A stretch of 39,846 bases of DNA from UBA4722 sp044221135 (GTDB taxonomy: Bacteria; Pseudomonadota; Gammaproteobacteria; DSM-16500), in contig JBGAPT010000016.1 in the NCBI GenBank assembly GCA_044221135.1, positions 1 to 39,846 of the forward strand. The letters are read 5' to 3'. The first letter of the stretch is position 1; each line of letters starts with the position of its first letter. The notes below the pieces were generated by a model that saw only the letters and a list, made by a program, of their open reading frames with translations, ran no database searches and was not told the origin of the DNA. Below are positions 8,542-16,971 of this stretch, one piece after another. The translations under genes were made by a program, and so were the position numbers.

Positions 8542-9324
8542 ATGAAGAAATCTACTCATTGTAACACAGTAAAACAATACCCCACTCTTGGCTTTCATAA
8601 AGAAGTCTCCACTCTTTGTTATCCATTTTTAAAAAAGTTCAACTATTGTATATTAAATTTTATTCGCTTATATAATAACGGCAAAATTTTTTATCTGTGT
8701 GATAATCATGACTGGCTCAGTTATTATCTTGTTAACAAATACCCTAGTGTGGGTGCTTTTGAACAGAATAGTGTTTTTCGTCATAATAAATATGTATTAT
8801 GGGATGCTTTAAATGATAAAGATCCTATCGTGATTTATAGTCGCAAGTTATTCAATATAAGATATGGTATTACGCTTGTACGTCCATTTAAAGATGGCCA
8901 TGACTTTTTTAATTTTGGCACATCAGATAATTCTTTATCTGTGCTCAATAACATCATTAATCAGCTTGATAAATTAGACCAATTTGCCGAAGAATTCTAT
9001 GATAAAGCGAGCTGTCTTATTACAGCAGCAGAAAAAAGTTCTATTCATTTAAATACCTTCGAATCTACGCTGGTACCTCATAATAAACTCAAAAAAATAT
9101 ACCTTGGCCCTCTGTATAACTATCATCACTTAACAGAAAAAGAACTCGCTTATTTAAAAAATCTTGTTGATGGTATGACAATGCCAGAAATAGCGAATTT
9201 ATGGGAAGTTTCTCCACGAACTATAGAGAAACATATAGAACATGTTAAAAGAAAACTAGGATGCCAAACACAATGTGAACTAGGCTATTTGGTTGCTAAA
9301 TTAGGAATCATAACTAATCTATAA
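8542..9324 (+). CDS. LuxR-family transcriptional regulator
   Basis: A 260-aa regulator. The C-terminal LuxR/GerE helix-turn-helix is clear: LTEKELAYLKNLVDGMT, then MPEIANLWEVSPRTIEKHIE and HVKRKLGCQTQCELGYLV, with the canonical spacing. The N-terminal 180 residues look like a PAS/GAF-type or autoinducer-like sensory domain but do not match a family I can name. No receiver domain with a phospho-acceptor Asp is seen. I chose the ATG at 8542 because AGAGG sits six bases before it; an ATG at 8521 has no ribosome site. It lies between orphan genes on the same strand and could regulate them. Confidence 0.88.
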   Translation: MKKSTHCNTVKQYPTLGFHKEVSTLCYPFLKKFNYCILNFIRLYNNGKIFYLCDNHDWLSYYLVNKYPSVGAFEQNSVFRHNKYVLWDALNDKDPIVIYSRKLFNIRYGITLVRPFKDGHDFFNFGTSDNSLSVLNNIINQLDKLDQFAEEFYDKASCLITAAEKSSIHLNTFESTLVPHNKLKKIYLGPLYNYHHLTEKELAYLKNLVDGMTMPEIANLWEVSPRTIEKHIEHVKRKLGCQTQCELGYLVAKLGIITNL

Positions 9325-9429
9325 TGAATACGTAAATCTACCCATAGTCATTCTTGATGGCTTGTCATATAGTTTAGTTGCATTGGTAGAATATAAAAAC
9401 ACCCTATCAAAAACAATAAGGAGCTTAAT

Positions 9430-10248
9430 ATGAAATCCGATCAAACAACACCTGAAACAAAAGATCAAGAACCAACGTATAAAAAACGCTTACTCGTAGG
9501 CGAAGCAGATTTAAGTTATACAGCTGCATTATTAAAAAAGCACAAAGATGAGCGACCAACCTTAGGCGCAGCCGTTATTGCAACAGAGTATCGAACAGAA
9601 GAACAGCTGGAAGAAGAACCAGATTTTGCTAATAATCGTGATTACGCTACTTCACAAGGAGCTACTGTATTATTGGGTATCGATGCGACTAAGCTACATG
9701 AAAGCAAGGAAATAGAGGCGCATCTGGATGAAGATGGAACTATTCCAAGAATACATTTTAATTGCCCTTATGTTGGAAATGACTCCACCACAAAACAGCT
9801 GGTTGCAGAATTTTTTTCAAGTGCCTCTCAAATACAAAAAGAAGGTGATCGCATTTATATGGCTTTACCACAAGCACGCCCAAGTAAACGTAAAGAAAAT
9901 AGTATTTTGCTTGAAAACGCGCGCTATGATATTCAATCCACTATTAATAAAGAAGGGTATCAGTTGTTTAAAAAAAGGAAATTTATGGATCCCGAAGAAA
10001 AAAACAAACGATATCCTGACTATAATCATGCTAAAACACAAGGTGGAGGCTCTGCTGACAGTATCGTGAGATATGGTGCTCGGGAATTTATTTTTGCTAA
10101 AACAAATCAGCGGCCGCTCCATGCTGGAAAAAAAGCTTTTCCATTCAGTCGTCCAGTATTACCTGATATAGATAGCAGCAGTGATTCCAGTGATTATGAA
10201 AATAGTCCAGACTCTCCTTCTGTGAAAAAAAGGAAATTTTCAAGTTGA
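9430..10248 (+). CDS. BMT5-like (DUF2431) Rossmann-fold methyltransferase domain protein with NLS-like motifs
   Basis: Contains the motifs of the 25S rRNA uridine-N3 methyltransferase-like family (yeast Bmt5; DUF2431). RLLVGEADLSYTAAL (residues 20-34) is the SAM-binding loop. IATEYRTEEQL follows at 50-60, VLLGIDATKL at 80-89, and RIHFNCPYVG at 107-116 corresponds to the family FNFPHVG. A late YPDYNHAKTQGG (195-206) matches the family YPGYxHxRT region. The family is mainly eukaryotic and nucleolar. Unusually, the protein carries basic clusters FKKRKF (180-185) and VKKRKF (265-270) and an acidic Ser/Asp tail, features suggestive of nuclear import and nucleolar retention. The ATG has an AAGGAG site. 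A host-targeted nucleomodulin is inferred; a bacterial RNA methyltransferase is the alternative. Confidence 0.85.
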   Translation: MKSDQTTPETKDQEPTYKKRLLVGEADLSYTAALLKKHKDERPTLGAAVIATEYRTEEQLEEEPDFANNRDYATSQGATVLLGIDATKLHESKEIEAHLDEDGTIPRIHFNCPYVGNDSTTKQLVAEFFSSASQIQKEGDRIYMALPQARPSKRKENSILLENARYDIQSTINKEGYQLFKKRKFMDPEEKNKRYPDYNHAKTQGGGSADSIVRYGAREFIFAKTNQRPLHAGKKAFPFSRPVLPDIDSSSDSSDYENSPDSPSVKKRKFSS

Positions 10249-10257
10249 TCTCACTCT

Positions 10258-10431
10258 GACTTTACGGACATCTTACTAAGAGAGTAAAATACGCTAACTT
10301 AAGGTGTCCGTAAAGTCGGGGTAAGATTAGGTAACAGTTATGACAACACCAGCATGGAAAGCTTGAATCGCAATTTCAAAGTTGAAGCTATGCATGGAAA
10401 AAATTTTCAAACAATAGCTATTCTACAGTAA
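10258..10431 (+). mobile_element. Remnant of an IS3-family element
   Basis: An 18-bp inverted repeat (GACTTTACGGACATCTTA and its complement, one mismatch) spans 10258-10317. It is followed by a plus-strand fragment, 10339-10431, that translates as YDNTSMESLNRNFKVEAMHG and ends in TAA. The YDNxxMES...KVEAxHG pattern is the region around the last catalytic Glu of IS3-family OrfB. The rest of the element is deleted. Confidence 0.75.
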
Positions 10432-10487
10432 GAGTGAGTTTGAAATAGGCCGTAGGTATAATGAATATAAAATAAAAGGAAAACAGC

Positions 10488-11093
10488 ATGAGATCACGGG
10501 CACAATGGATAGCTTCCATCTTACAGCAAAATAACATAACTTCTAGTTCTAGCTCGTATTCTGAACTCGAAAGAAAGTTAGTCATTATTTTTGAAAAAGC
10601 AAGCATCAAAGTAAAAGAAGATTATCGTCGTTTTTCTATGCAGCAGGCAATAACTCCATCACTTTTAACATGGATGTCAATATGGGCGTTAGGATATAGT
10701 ATAAACCCAGATGGTGTTTCAACAGATGCTACGTTGGCTTTTGCAAAATTTATGGTGGGCGTAGGAATAACGATGATCACGAGAGAAGTGACTGATTTTT
10801 CATGGCAAGAAGAAAATATTATCGCAGCGCCTTTTTTAAAAAAGACGCTTTTTGAACGCTTAAAACGTCCTGCAGATGATACTTCCAACTTGTCAAATGA
10901 GGACTGGTTAGAAAACGCTTTAGAGAAGCTCAGTGCTGAATTGCCTAATCTAGGATGTAAAACAGCATTTTTTAAGTCAGCAGGAGCAGGTTTACTAAAT
11001 GGTGCATTAGAAACGCAAATACCAACGCCTGGTGCAGGCGTTTTCATAGGAACTCGCGGCAGTGCGATCTTAACAAAAATACTTTCTCGTTGA
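10488..11093 (+). CDS. Orphan 201-aa protein
   Basis: Family not recognised. The ATG is preceded by AAAGGA. The N-terminus is Ser-rich and helical, residues 50-90 contain a moderately hydrophobic stretch (LLTWMSIWALGYSI and KFMVGVGITMI), and the C-terminus is Gly-rich (GAGLLNGALETQIPTPGAGV). One membrane-associated hairpin is possible, but no signal peptide is seen. It lies alone between an IS remnant and the opposite-strand ogt gene, with a likely terminator immediately downstream. Confidence 0.65.
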   Translation: MRSRAQWIASILQQNNITSSSSSYSELERKLVIIFEKASIKVKEDYRRFSMQQAITPSLLTWMSIWALGYSINPDGVSTDATLAFAKFMVGVGITMITREVTDFSWQEENIIAAPFLKKTLFERLKRPADDTSNLSNEDWLENALEKLSAELPNLGCKTAFFKSAGAGLLNGALETQIPTPGAGVFIGTRGSAILTKILSR

Positions 11094-11097
11094 GAAT

Positions 11098-11130
11098 ATA
11101 ACATTTTCTTATCTTTGAATGTTATTTTTT
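11098..11130 (+). terminator. Putative Rho-independent terminator
   Basis: ATAACATT (11098-11105) pairs perfectly with AATGTTAT (11118-11125) and is followed by TTTTT. The stem is AT-rich and therefore weak, but it begins five bases after the stop codon of the 201-aa gene. Confidence 0.5.
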
Positions 11131-11228
11131 AATTTGAAATCTATTTCAGTAAACCACATGAGTGCCTTTATATATATGAAATCCATTTGATGCAAGACCG
11201 CATAGTAATTCATTGCTGAAAAATAATT

Positions 11229-11765
11229 TCAACCAATAGATTCACTCATATTCTGATTTTCGAAGTCAAGCAACCATTTCTTTCGCGATAAACCGCTGGA
11301 ATAACCGCCTAACTCTCCATTGGCATTAATGATGCGATGACAAGGAATAACCACTACAAATCGATTCGCACCATTGGCTTGTGCCACAGCCCGAAAAGCA
11401 GTTGGTTTTCCTATTTTTCTAGCGATGTCTACATACGATTGAGTTTTTCCGTAAGGAATCATTATTAAAGTTTTCCATACATTATTCTGAAAATCGGTAC
11501 CGGAAAGAACAAGAGGTGTTGTAAATTCTTTTAATTGGCCTTTAAAATAATGCTCAAGTTCGTATGCAATACTCTCAAGTGGCGATGCTTGCCCAGCGAC
11601 TACAGCAGACTTTTTTTCTTGTGCCAGACGTGTTATCTGACGCTCTAGACCATAATAATCAGCAAATTCCAAAAGATGAAGAACATGATCATCTGCAATA
11701 GCAATCATCAAACCTATAGGGCTATCAATGTAAGATCGTTTTAAAATAGATTTATTTTTTTGCAT
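11229..11765 (-). CDS. ogt: Methylated-DNA--protein-cysteine methyltransferase
   Basis: A suicide repair enzyme that moves the alkyl group from O6-alkylguanine or O4-alkylthymine in DNA to its own cysteine. The active-site motif VVVIPCHRII is present, followed by the usual NGELGGYSSGLSRKKWLL, and upstream PYGKTQSYVDIARKIGKPTAFRAVAQANGANRF is split over the helix-turn-helix and asparagine hinge. At 178 aa it is the size of Ogt and lacks the Ada N-terminal domain. I chose the ATG at 11765, with GGA ten bases upstream; a TTG 15 bp earlier is possible. It is transcribed alone, convergent with the 201-aa gene. Confidence 0.95.
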   Translation of the reverse strand: MQKNKSILKRSYIDSPIGLMIAIADDHVLHLLEFADYYGLERQITRLAQEKKSAVVAGQASPLESIAYELEHYFKGQLKEFTTPLVLSGTDFQNNVWKTLIMIPYGKTQSYVDIARKIGKPTAFRAVAQANGANRFVVVIPCHRIINANGELGGYSSGLSRKKWLLDFENQNMSESIG

Positions 11766-11819
11766 ATTATTCGTTTCCAAAAGTAAAAAATCATTATTAG
11801 GAATGGGATGGCAGGTTCC

Positions 11820-12320
11820 TCATGTCTTGGGAGTTAATTTAAAAGGTATTCGATATATTCCAGGACCTGTGTCAGCGCATCCTGATCCACTTACCTTAAT
11901 ACTCCTTTCACCAGAGAAACTGCCATCACCGTTCGGTGTAAAAAATTCAAATAAAATAGATTTGACTTTGCTGCCATCGTTGCAATTGAAGAAGTGATCC
12001 GCTGTTAACTCCCATCGATTATTGATCCAGTGGTAGTCGATGTATTTAGGGGAATGAGGTGGAGCATACAAATTAGGTGTATGAGCTACGCAACCTGATG
12101 CCTTACATACAGTTAAGAAATCTTCCTTTTGTTTCCACGGGCGGCTATTAGTATTGAGGTGGCCGTTGAATGTTTGTTTTGAGCGATCCAGATCTCTTAT
12201 ATAAGAACCATAAAGTGGAACAGGTTCGGATCGATTAGCAGAAATAGCAGATGATTCCATTATGAAGACTATAGTGACAGCTGCAAGCAATGGGGTGGAA
12301 AACGCTAAAGTCTGAATCAT
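11820..12320 (-). CDS. Small secreted protein with four cysteines after the signal peptide
   Basis: A 166-aa protein starting at an ATG with AAAGGA upstream. Residues 1-27 form a Sec-type signal peptide (LLAAVTIVFIMESSAISA). The mature part has four cysteines spaced to form two disulfides: VCKASGC, FNCNDG and SGCAD. The order of elements, a Trp-Lys-x-thr-x-Cys start and a C-terminal GxGxYRIPFKLT strand, resembles small exported proteins known mostly from mycobacteria. This is my impression from pattern only. It probably acts in the periplasm or outside the cell. Function is unknown. Confidence 0.75.
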   Translation of the reverse strand: MIQTLAFSTPLLAAVTIVFIMESSAISANRSEPVPLYGSYIRDLDRSKQTFNGHLNTNSRPWKQKEDFLTVCKASGCVAHTPNLYAPPHSPKYIDYHWINNRWELTADHFFNCNDGSKVKSILFEFFTPNGDGSFSGERSIKVSGSGCADTGPGIYRIPFKLTPKT

Positions 12321-12436
12321 TGTAATTCCTTTCTATCATTTACAATACCGTATTTTTTATTCTCATGTGAGTTGATGAAAGTTAGTTTAATGATTTCTGT
12401 TGAATATTGAAATCCATTTTTAACAGGAGAACTAAC

Positions 12437-12547
12437 ATGTTACACAATGATATTAATATTGTGTTCGATATTTTTCATGTGCTGATTTTTATTTGCGCAA
12501 ACCTGGTTATCTTTTTATGTATGTGTGGGAGCTCTGTTTTTTTCTAA
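12437..12547 (+). CDS. Possible 36-aa hydrophobic small protein
   Basis: A short plus-strand ORF with an excellent ribosome site (AACAGGAGAACTAAC before ATG). It encodes 36 residues with a single hydrophobic stretch (FHVLIFICANLVIFLCMCG) able to cross a membrane. Its 3' end overlaps the 3' end of the opposite-strand PARG-like gene by 33 bp. The strong start signal is the main support; nothing is known of its role. Confidence 0.4.
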   Translation: MLHNDINIVFDIFHVLIFICANLVIFLCMCGSSVFF

Positions 12548-13915
12548 TTTTTTATCTCCAGCCAACCCTTCTGTAGGTGCTGAAGTAAAAAAGCGTAATC
12601 GAGAGTAACAATTGGCACAAGTTAACAATAGAATGCAGGCTGCTATTGCCGATAAGCAAAATATGCCTAATGCTACAGTGGCACTGACTCCTGCAAAAAA
12701 ATACGCAAAACTACTGCTGGCTCCTCCGATAAACACACTGCCAAGGTAGGGGTAATAGTTTGATGAATTAGTTTCTTTTTTCTCCTCTTGACTAGGTGGA
12801 GGGGAGGGTGCTGTTTCAGGCACCGCGCTTGTACTTGCTGGTGTTGACATCTGCAGCGGATTTTGAAATTTTTTCTGAAACGTAAGCAAATTTTGGTTAG
12901 CTGGAGTCAACTGTGTAGCAGGCCCATCATAAATTGCAAAATAAATTTTTATTTTTCCAAAAAATTCAGGTTCTTCAAATACGCTGCGAAAACACTCACT
13001 GATTAAAATGGGGGAATTGTGAAATGCACCACAGCCCATCGGACCCGCTACGTAAATTGTGTTGCCTTGACTTATAGCGACACGCAGTTGGTTTCTAATT
13101 ATTTTTTTATAAATCGCAGGTGCATCTTGTTCTTTCTTTTGATGAGACTTCCCATTTTCATCATTATATTCATAATTCTCATATTTTATGGGAAGGCAAA
13201 CCATTGCAGCAGAAGTAATAAAGTTAATAGGAACATACTCTGTTTCTTTTAACTCTTCCTCGGGCTGCCTCGCGTCGATTGGACTTCTTACAATCATCCC
13301 AGAGCTATAAAGTATATCTGTTTGCGCAAATGAATAACGTTGCGGTGACGTCATTCCATAGGTGGGCCTGACGTCGACCGTGTACCGTCTCTGAAACCCA
13401 CCATTTTGCTTTGCATAATATAGCAACTGCGCTGCAAGAGTGGTAACTTGAAAAATTCTCTCTTCCTGGGCAATAGCTCCTATAAAAAATCCACCTCCAA
13501 CAGCATGTAAATTTGCCATATTTAACATCGCAATCTGATGGCCAGGATGTATGTTATGCAGTTCTACAACGGCTGTTATACAATCTTTGTTTAAGATTTC
13601 TACTGTTGAGTTATCTAACTTATCGCCACCTGCTGAAAGTTCAGGAGAATCTGTAGGAAGAGATAGCACGGGGTTATCACCCATATAACTATGACAAGTT
13701 ACTTTATTTTTAAATACTTGAGGGTCTTTTTTCTCCATCTGTTGAAGTTGAGTCATGATAGCGCGAGCTTTTTTTACAGATGGGGATTTTGCTTCTGTAG
13801 CCCTCTCATCATAGGCGATGCTATCTAATCCAGCTTCTGGCGTATTAAAGAAGGCATCGAAAGAAAAAGCGGATGTCCCTTGTATAGGCGCCGCGCTTTT
13901 TGGTCTACCGTTCAT
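12515..13915 (-). CDS. Membrane-anchored poly(ADP-ribose) glycohydrolase-like protein
   Basis: Predicted to hydrolyse poly(ADP-ribose). The PARG signature GGG-x7-QEE is at residues 140-152 (GGGFFIGAIAQEE) with the catalytic Glu pair, preceded by the nucleotide-binding MLNMANLHAVG. The conserved GPMGCGAFHNSP is at 291-302. This matches the bacterial/fungal-type PARG (TIGR02452/DUF2263) macrodomain fold. Unusual additions are a 70-residue leader, a Pro/Ser linker (355-385), and two hydrophobic helices at about 390-435 followed by a polar tail. The start ATG has AGAGGG. Since most bacteria lack poly(ADP-ribose), a host membrane target is inferred; a stand-alone DNA-damage role is the alternative. 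Confidence 0.88.
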   Translation of the reverse strand: MNGRPKSAAPIQGTSAFSFDAFFNTPEAGLDSIAYDERATEAKSPSVKKARAIMTQLQQMEKKDPQVFKNKVTCHSYMGDNPVLSLPTDSPELSAGGDKLDNSTVEILNKDCITAVVELHNIHPGHQIAMLNMANLHAVGGGFFIGAIAQEERIFQVTTLAAQLLYYAKQNGGFQRRYTVDVRPTYGMTSPQRYSFAQTDILYSSGMIVRSPIDARQPEEELKETEYVPINFITSAAMVCLPIKYENYEYNDENGKSHQKKEQDAPAIYKKIIRNQLRVAISQGNTIYVAGPMGCGAFHNSPILISECFRSVFEEPEFFGKIKIYFAIYDGPATQLTPANQNLLTFQKKFQNPLQMSTPASTSAVPETAPSPPPSQEEKKETNSSNYYPYLGSVFIGGASSSFAYFFAGVSATVALGIFCLSAIAACILLLTCANCYSRLRFFTSAPTEGLAGDKKLEKNRAPTHT

Positions 13916-14216
13916 TTGTTTCCCTCTTAAGCTTTATAAATGTCTCAGATGCTTCTGATACACATATCTGGCGTGATAATGTTGTTGAAAAGCAAGGTGT
14001 ATATGTCTGGCTCAAAATTTAATGCCTTAATGCTCTAGTTCGGTTTGAAGATGAGATTATATAGTAAAATTATTAAGGAAGTATTAAATTCAACTGCTTT
14101 TTAAATACGCGTACAGCCATGTACATGGCCATACGGTTACGCTTAAATCCTATAATCTCGATTTTAATTTATTTGCCTTTAATTCAAGGAGTTTTGAGAA
14201 TTTAGATTACTTAATA
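13916..14216. other. Intergenic region with a 14-bp palindrome
   Basis: About 300 bp between two minus-strand genes. It contains a perfect palindrome GCCATGTACATGGC at 14116-14129, flanked by GCGTA and TACGC that can extend the hairpin. An AT-rich stretch near 14060-14075 (minus strand TATATAAT) may be the -10 of the PARG-like gene. No ORF with a ribosome site was seen. Confidence 0.4.
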
Positions 14217-15014
14217 TTAATGAGGTTGCATGTCACTTCTTACCCCATCAGGTATAAATAAAGCATTGCTTTTAGGGAGTAAATCTTTAATAGTATCAAT
14301 AAGATGAATCGTAGCTTGCTGTATATCATGTATAGTATATTCTTTGTATGGATCGAATCCTACCCGAATAGATAGACCAAACGGTGTTGAAGTTGTTTGC
14401 AACATCACTCCCCCCGAATAAGGCAGTAATGTTTCTGGAGATAAAGGAATTATTGGAATTATTCCAACTAGCATATGGCTGATGATTTTTGAAAATTCTT
14501 TTTTTCCTGCACGCGTCAAATACTCATCACACCATTTTTGCATTTTATCATCACAACTTTTAAGAAATAATGGGATTGTGTGTTCTAACAACATCCCTTG
14601 ATTGTTTTGATAGAGAAGATTTAGCTTTTCTTGTAAGCATTGCATCATGCTTTCGTGATTTTCACTAACTAACATTTTTTGCCGGTTTTGTCCCGCTTTT
14701 GTGATAAAGAGAAGGTTGCCATACATTTCTTTTGTAATAGCAACGCAAGTAGGTTGAGGATGATGAGGACTATTACTTGGATAACCTATCATCTGTCCTG
14801 CACCAACTAAGACATCCTTTCCTGTTGCTAGGGCATTTGCTAGAGTCAGGGCGTCTTCTTGTGTTAGAGTCAGGGGATCTTCTTGGTTTTCCATGCTGTT
14901 TTTGTCAATCGGAATCGGGTTTTTTTGTATAAGTTGATATAACACGGTTGCGGTAGTCATCATTGTGACAGCAACAACGTTACTTGCTAATAATCGTGTC
15001 ATTCTTCTCAGCAT
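14217..15014 (-). CDS. Orphan protein with N-terminal membrane anchor, 265 aa
   Basis: Family not recognised. I chose the ATG with GAGG six bases upstream, rather than the TTG 12 bp earlier. Residues 8-30 form an uncleaved signal-anchor-like helix (LLASNVVAVTMMTTATVLY). The rest is a mixed alpha/beta soluble domain containing several Cys and an HHPQPTCVAIT segment. No catalytic motif is evident. It lies 300 bp from the PARG-like gene on the same strand and may be exported or inner-membrane anchored. Confidence 0.7.
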   Translation of the reverse strand: MLRRMTRLLASNVVAVTMMTTATVLYQLIQKNPIPIDKNSMENQEDPLTLTQEDALTLANALATGKDVLVGAGQMIGYPSNSPHHPQPTCVAITKEMYGNLLFITKAGQNRQKMLVSENHESMMQCLQEKLNLLYQNNQGMLLEHTIPLFLKSCDDKMQKWCDEYLTRAGKKEFSKIISHMLVGIIPIIPLSPETLLPYSGGVMLQTTSTPFGLSIRVGFDPYKEYTIHDIQQATIHLIDTIKDLLPKSNALFIPDGVRSDMQPH

Positions 15015-15418
15015 ATTTAACCTCAACTAATTATATCTATTCAGCAGTTACTCAAGACTCAACAGTGAATGCACCGTTTGTATTTTTATCTTAACCATTA
15101 TCAAAAATATTTGCTACAATCATGATCGGTTGGAAAAAATGCGTTTTCTTTAGTGCATGCAGACAATAGCCAGCAAAAAGCCTACATTTTATTAAGTTTA
15201 TTTCGCAACTCTTATTTTATGCTATGGGTGTAAAGTAGACTAAATTTAAAGCCTCAAGAAAGAAATTATTGAAATTATACTGTCACTGGATATCTATCCA
15301 GCATGAGAAGACAACTATCTAACAACGATAAAAATTATTTTATCCTGGACCGACAAAACAATAAACTGAATATAATCTTATAATTAGATTTTAGCAAACA
15401 AACTAGAGGCGTGAATTT
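15015..15418. other. 404-bp divergent intergenic region
   Basis: Separates the minus-strand anchor protein from the plus-strand thioesterase gene, so it must hold both promoters. A palindrome CTGGATATCTATCCAG occupies 15286-15301 and could be an operator. A TATAAT at about 15373 is a possible -10 for the thioesterase gene, without a convincing -35. No coding sequence was seen. Confidence 0.4.
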
Positions 15419-16885
15419 ATGTTGCATACTTTAATTAAAAACACTGAAGAGCTAGCTAAAAAAGAAAGGCTCGAATGTGTTAAATCTGCCAAAAAAGACG
15501 ATACAACACCCTTATTTCTTTTACCGCCCATCTCAGGTGAGTCCAGCAGCGGTACTTACGAGCCACTTGTTCGCGAGCTGACAATACCGCAAGGAATTTA
15601 TTATCTAGACGCACCTGCTTCGGGTCATCTAAGTCATCTAAGTCATCTAAGGAGTAGTCGCTCTATTCCAGACCTAGCTGATTTTTACTTAAGTTGCATG
15701 CTTGCGGAACACCCTAAAGGACCTCTTCATATTGTTGGATGGTCATCGGGCGGGCTTCTGGCTTATGAAATTGCTCGTCAAGCTGAAAAACGTGGAATAC
15801 CTGTAGAATTTGTAGGAATTATAGATGAACCCGTGCCATCCTTTGTGAGCGAACAGGATCCTGAATCATTTGCTAAAGCACTTATCAAGCTCGTAGACCA
15901 TTTTAGCGCACAGCATCACTTTTCTGTGGATGTTGATGTGACTACATTAGCGCGTATGAGCAAAGAAGAACAAGTAACGACTGTTTTTAAACAAATCCAA
16001 GCTTGTTCTCTTTCACCTGTCAGTAAAGGTATCATGGATTATGTTGAGAATTTTCTACTAGCCAACATAGTCTATTGCCCTAATAATAAATTACAAAAAA
16101 CACCGCTCACTGTTTTCATCACTGCTGAAACCCAAAAAGAACATTCTGAAAATAAAACAGTTTCTACAGCATTAGCCTGGGCTGGATACAGCAATGCACG
16201 TGTCACTGTACAAAATGTTCCTGGTGATCATTTCTCTATTATGAAAAAACCTAAAGAAATTGCTGATAAAATAAGTAAATGCATACATCCGCAAACTCTG
16301 CTTAATAACAAAGCGTCTGTTGATAGTAAAATACCAATACTAGACCGAAAGAGTTATTCACTGGCCGAAAACAAAAATGATACCGCACCAGAAACTACAA
16401 GTACTTATACTCATAAGATTATCTCATCACAGCAAAATTCACAAAAAGAGCAATTTACACAAGAATTCAAAGAAGAAAAAACATGGGTCATACGTAAAAT
16501 TAACCAGGAAAAACGCAAACAAGAATGGCTTCTGAAGCAATTACAGCAGGAAAAAAGCCACCAACTATGGCTATTCTGCTACATGCAGAAAATACAGATA
16601 CAATTGTATCGGCTTGGGAATCATGCAAACGAAATTATTAAAATACTATGCTTATCTCTCATGCGACTAATAGAAAAACGACGTTTTTCTAAAAACATAG
16701 AGATGCAATTGAAAACAGCGCTAGTTTTTTCTGAAAACATAGAAAAGCAATTAATAGAACAATTTTATAGTAAAAGAAACCAACACAGACAAAGTAGAAT
16801 AGCAATACAACAACAAAATTTACGATCTATGTTTTTCTCCTNNNNNNNNNNNNNNNNNNNNNNNNNNNNNNNNNNNAGATCATGA
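15419..16885 (+). CDS. Thioesterase-domain protein with helical Lys/Gln-rich extension, 3' end uncertain
   Basis: Residues 30-290 are an alpha/beta-hydrolase thioesterase of the type fused to nonribosomal peptide and polyketide synthases. The nucleophile motif GWSSG places Ser109, Asp136 follows in VGIIDEP, and His271 sits in VPGDHFSIM, completing the triad. No synthetase genes are nearby. Residues 340-475 are a long basic, Gln-rich helical tail not usual for the family. The frame runs into an assembly gap of 35 N and formally ends nine bases beyond it. After the gap another frame reads DHESAAVFKNK then stop at 16911-16913, so the true C-terminus is unsure. A 9-bp tandem repeat encodes HLSHLSHL near residue 70. 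An acyl-hydrolase effector is a possible role. Confidence 0.8.
   Translation: MLHTLIKNTEELAKKERLECVKSAKKDDTTPLFLLPPISGESSSGTYEPLVRELTIPQGIYYLDAPASGHLSHLSHLRSSRSIPDLADFYLSCMLAEHPKGPLHIVGWSSGGLLAYEIARQAEKRGIPVEFVGIIDEPVPSFVSEQDPESFAKALIKLVDHFSAQHHFSVDVDVTTLARMSKEEQVTTVFKQIQACSLSPVSKGIMDYVENFLLANIVYCPNNKLQKTPLTVFITAETQKEHSENKTVSTALAWAGYSNARVTVQNVPGDHFSIMKKPKEIADKISKCIHPQTLLNNKASVDSKIPILDRKSYSLAENKNDTAPETTSTYTHKIISSQQNSQKEQFTQEFKEEKTWVIRKINQEKRKQEWLLKQLQQEKSHQLWLFCYMQKIQIQLYRLGNHANEIIKILCLSLMRLIEKRRFSKNIEMQLKTALVFSENIEKQLIEQFYSKRNQHRQSRIAIQQQNLRSMFFSXXXXXXXXXXXXRS
16842..16876. other. Assembly gap, 35 N
   Basis: A run of 35 undetermined bases. It falls in the Gln-rich 3' part of the thioesterase gene, so real length and reading frame cannot be inferred from the N count. 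Confidence 0.99.
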
Positions 16886-16971
16886 ATCTGCTGCTGTATT
16901 TAAAAATAAATAAATTAACTGAATATTATTCATTATCAAAAATAATAAATAAAAGCTTATTTATAGTGTTT

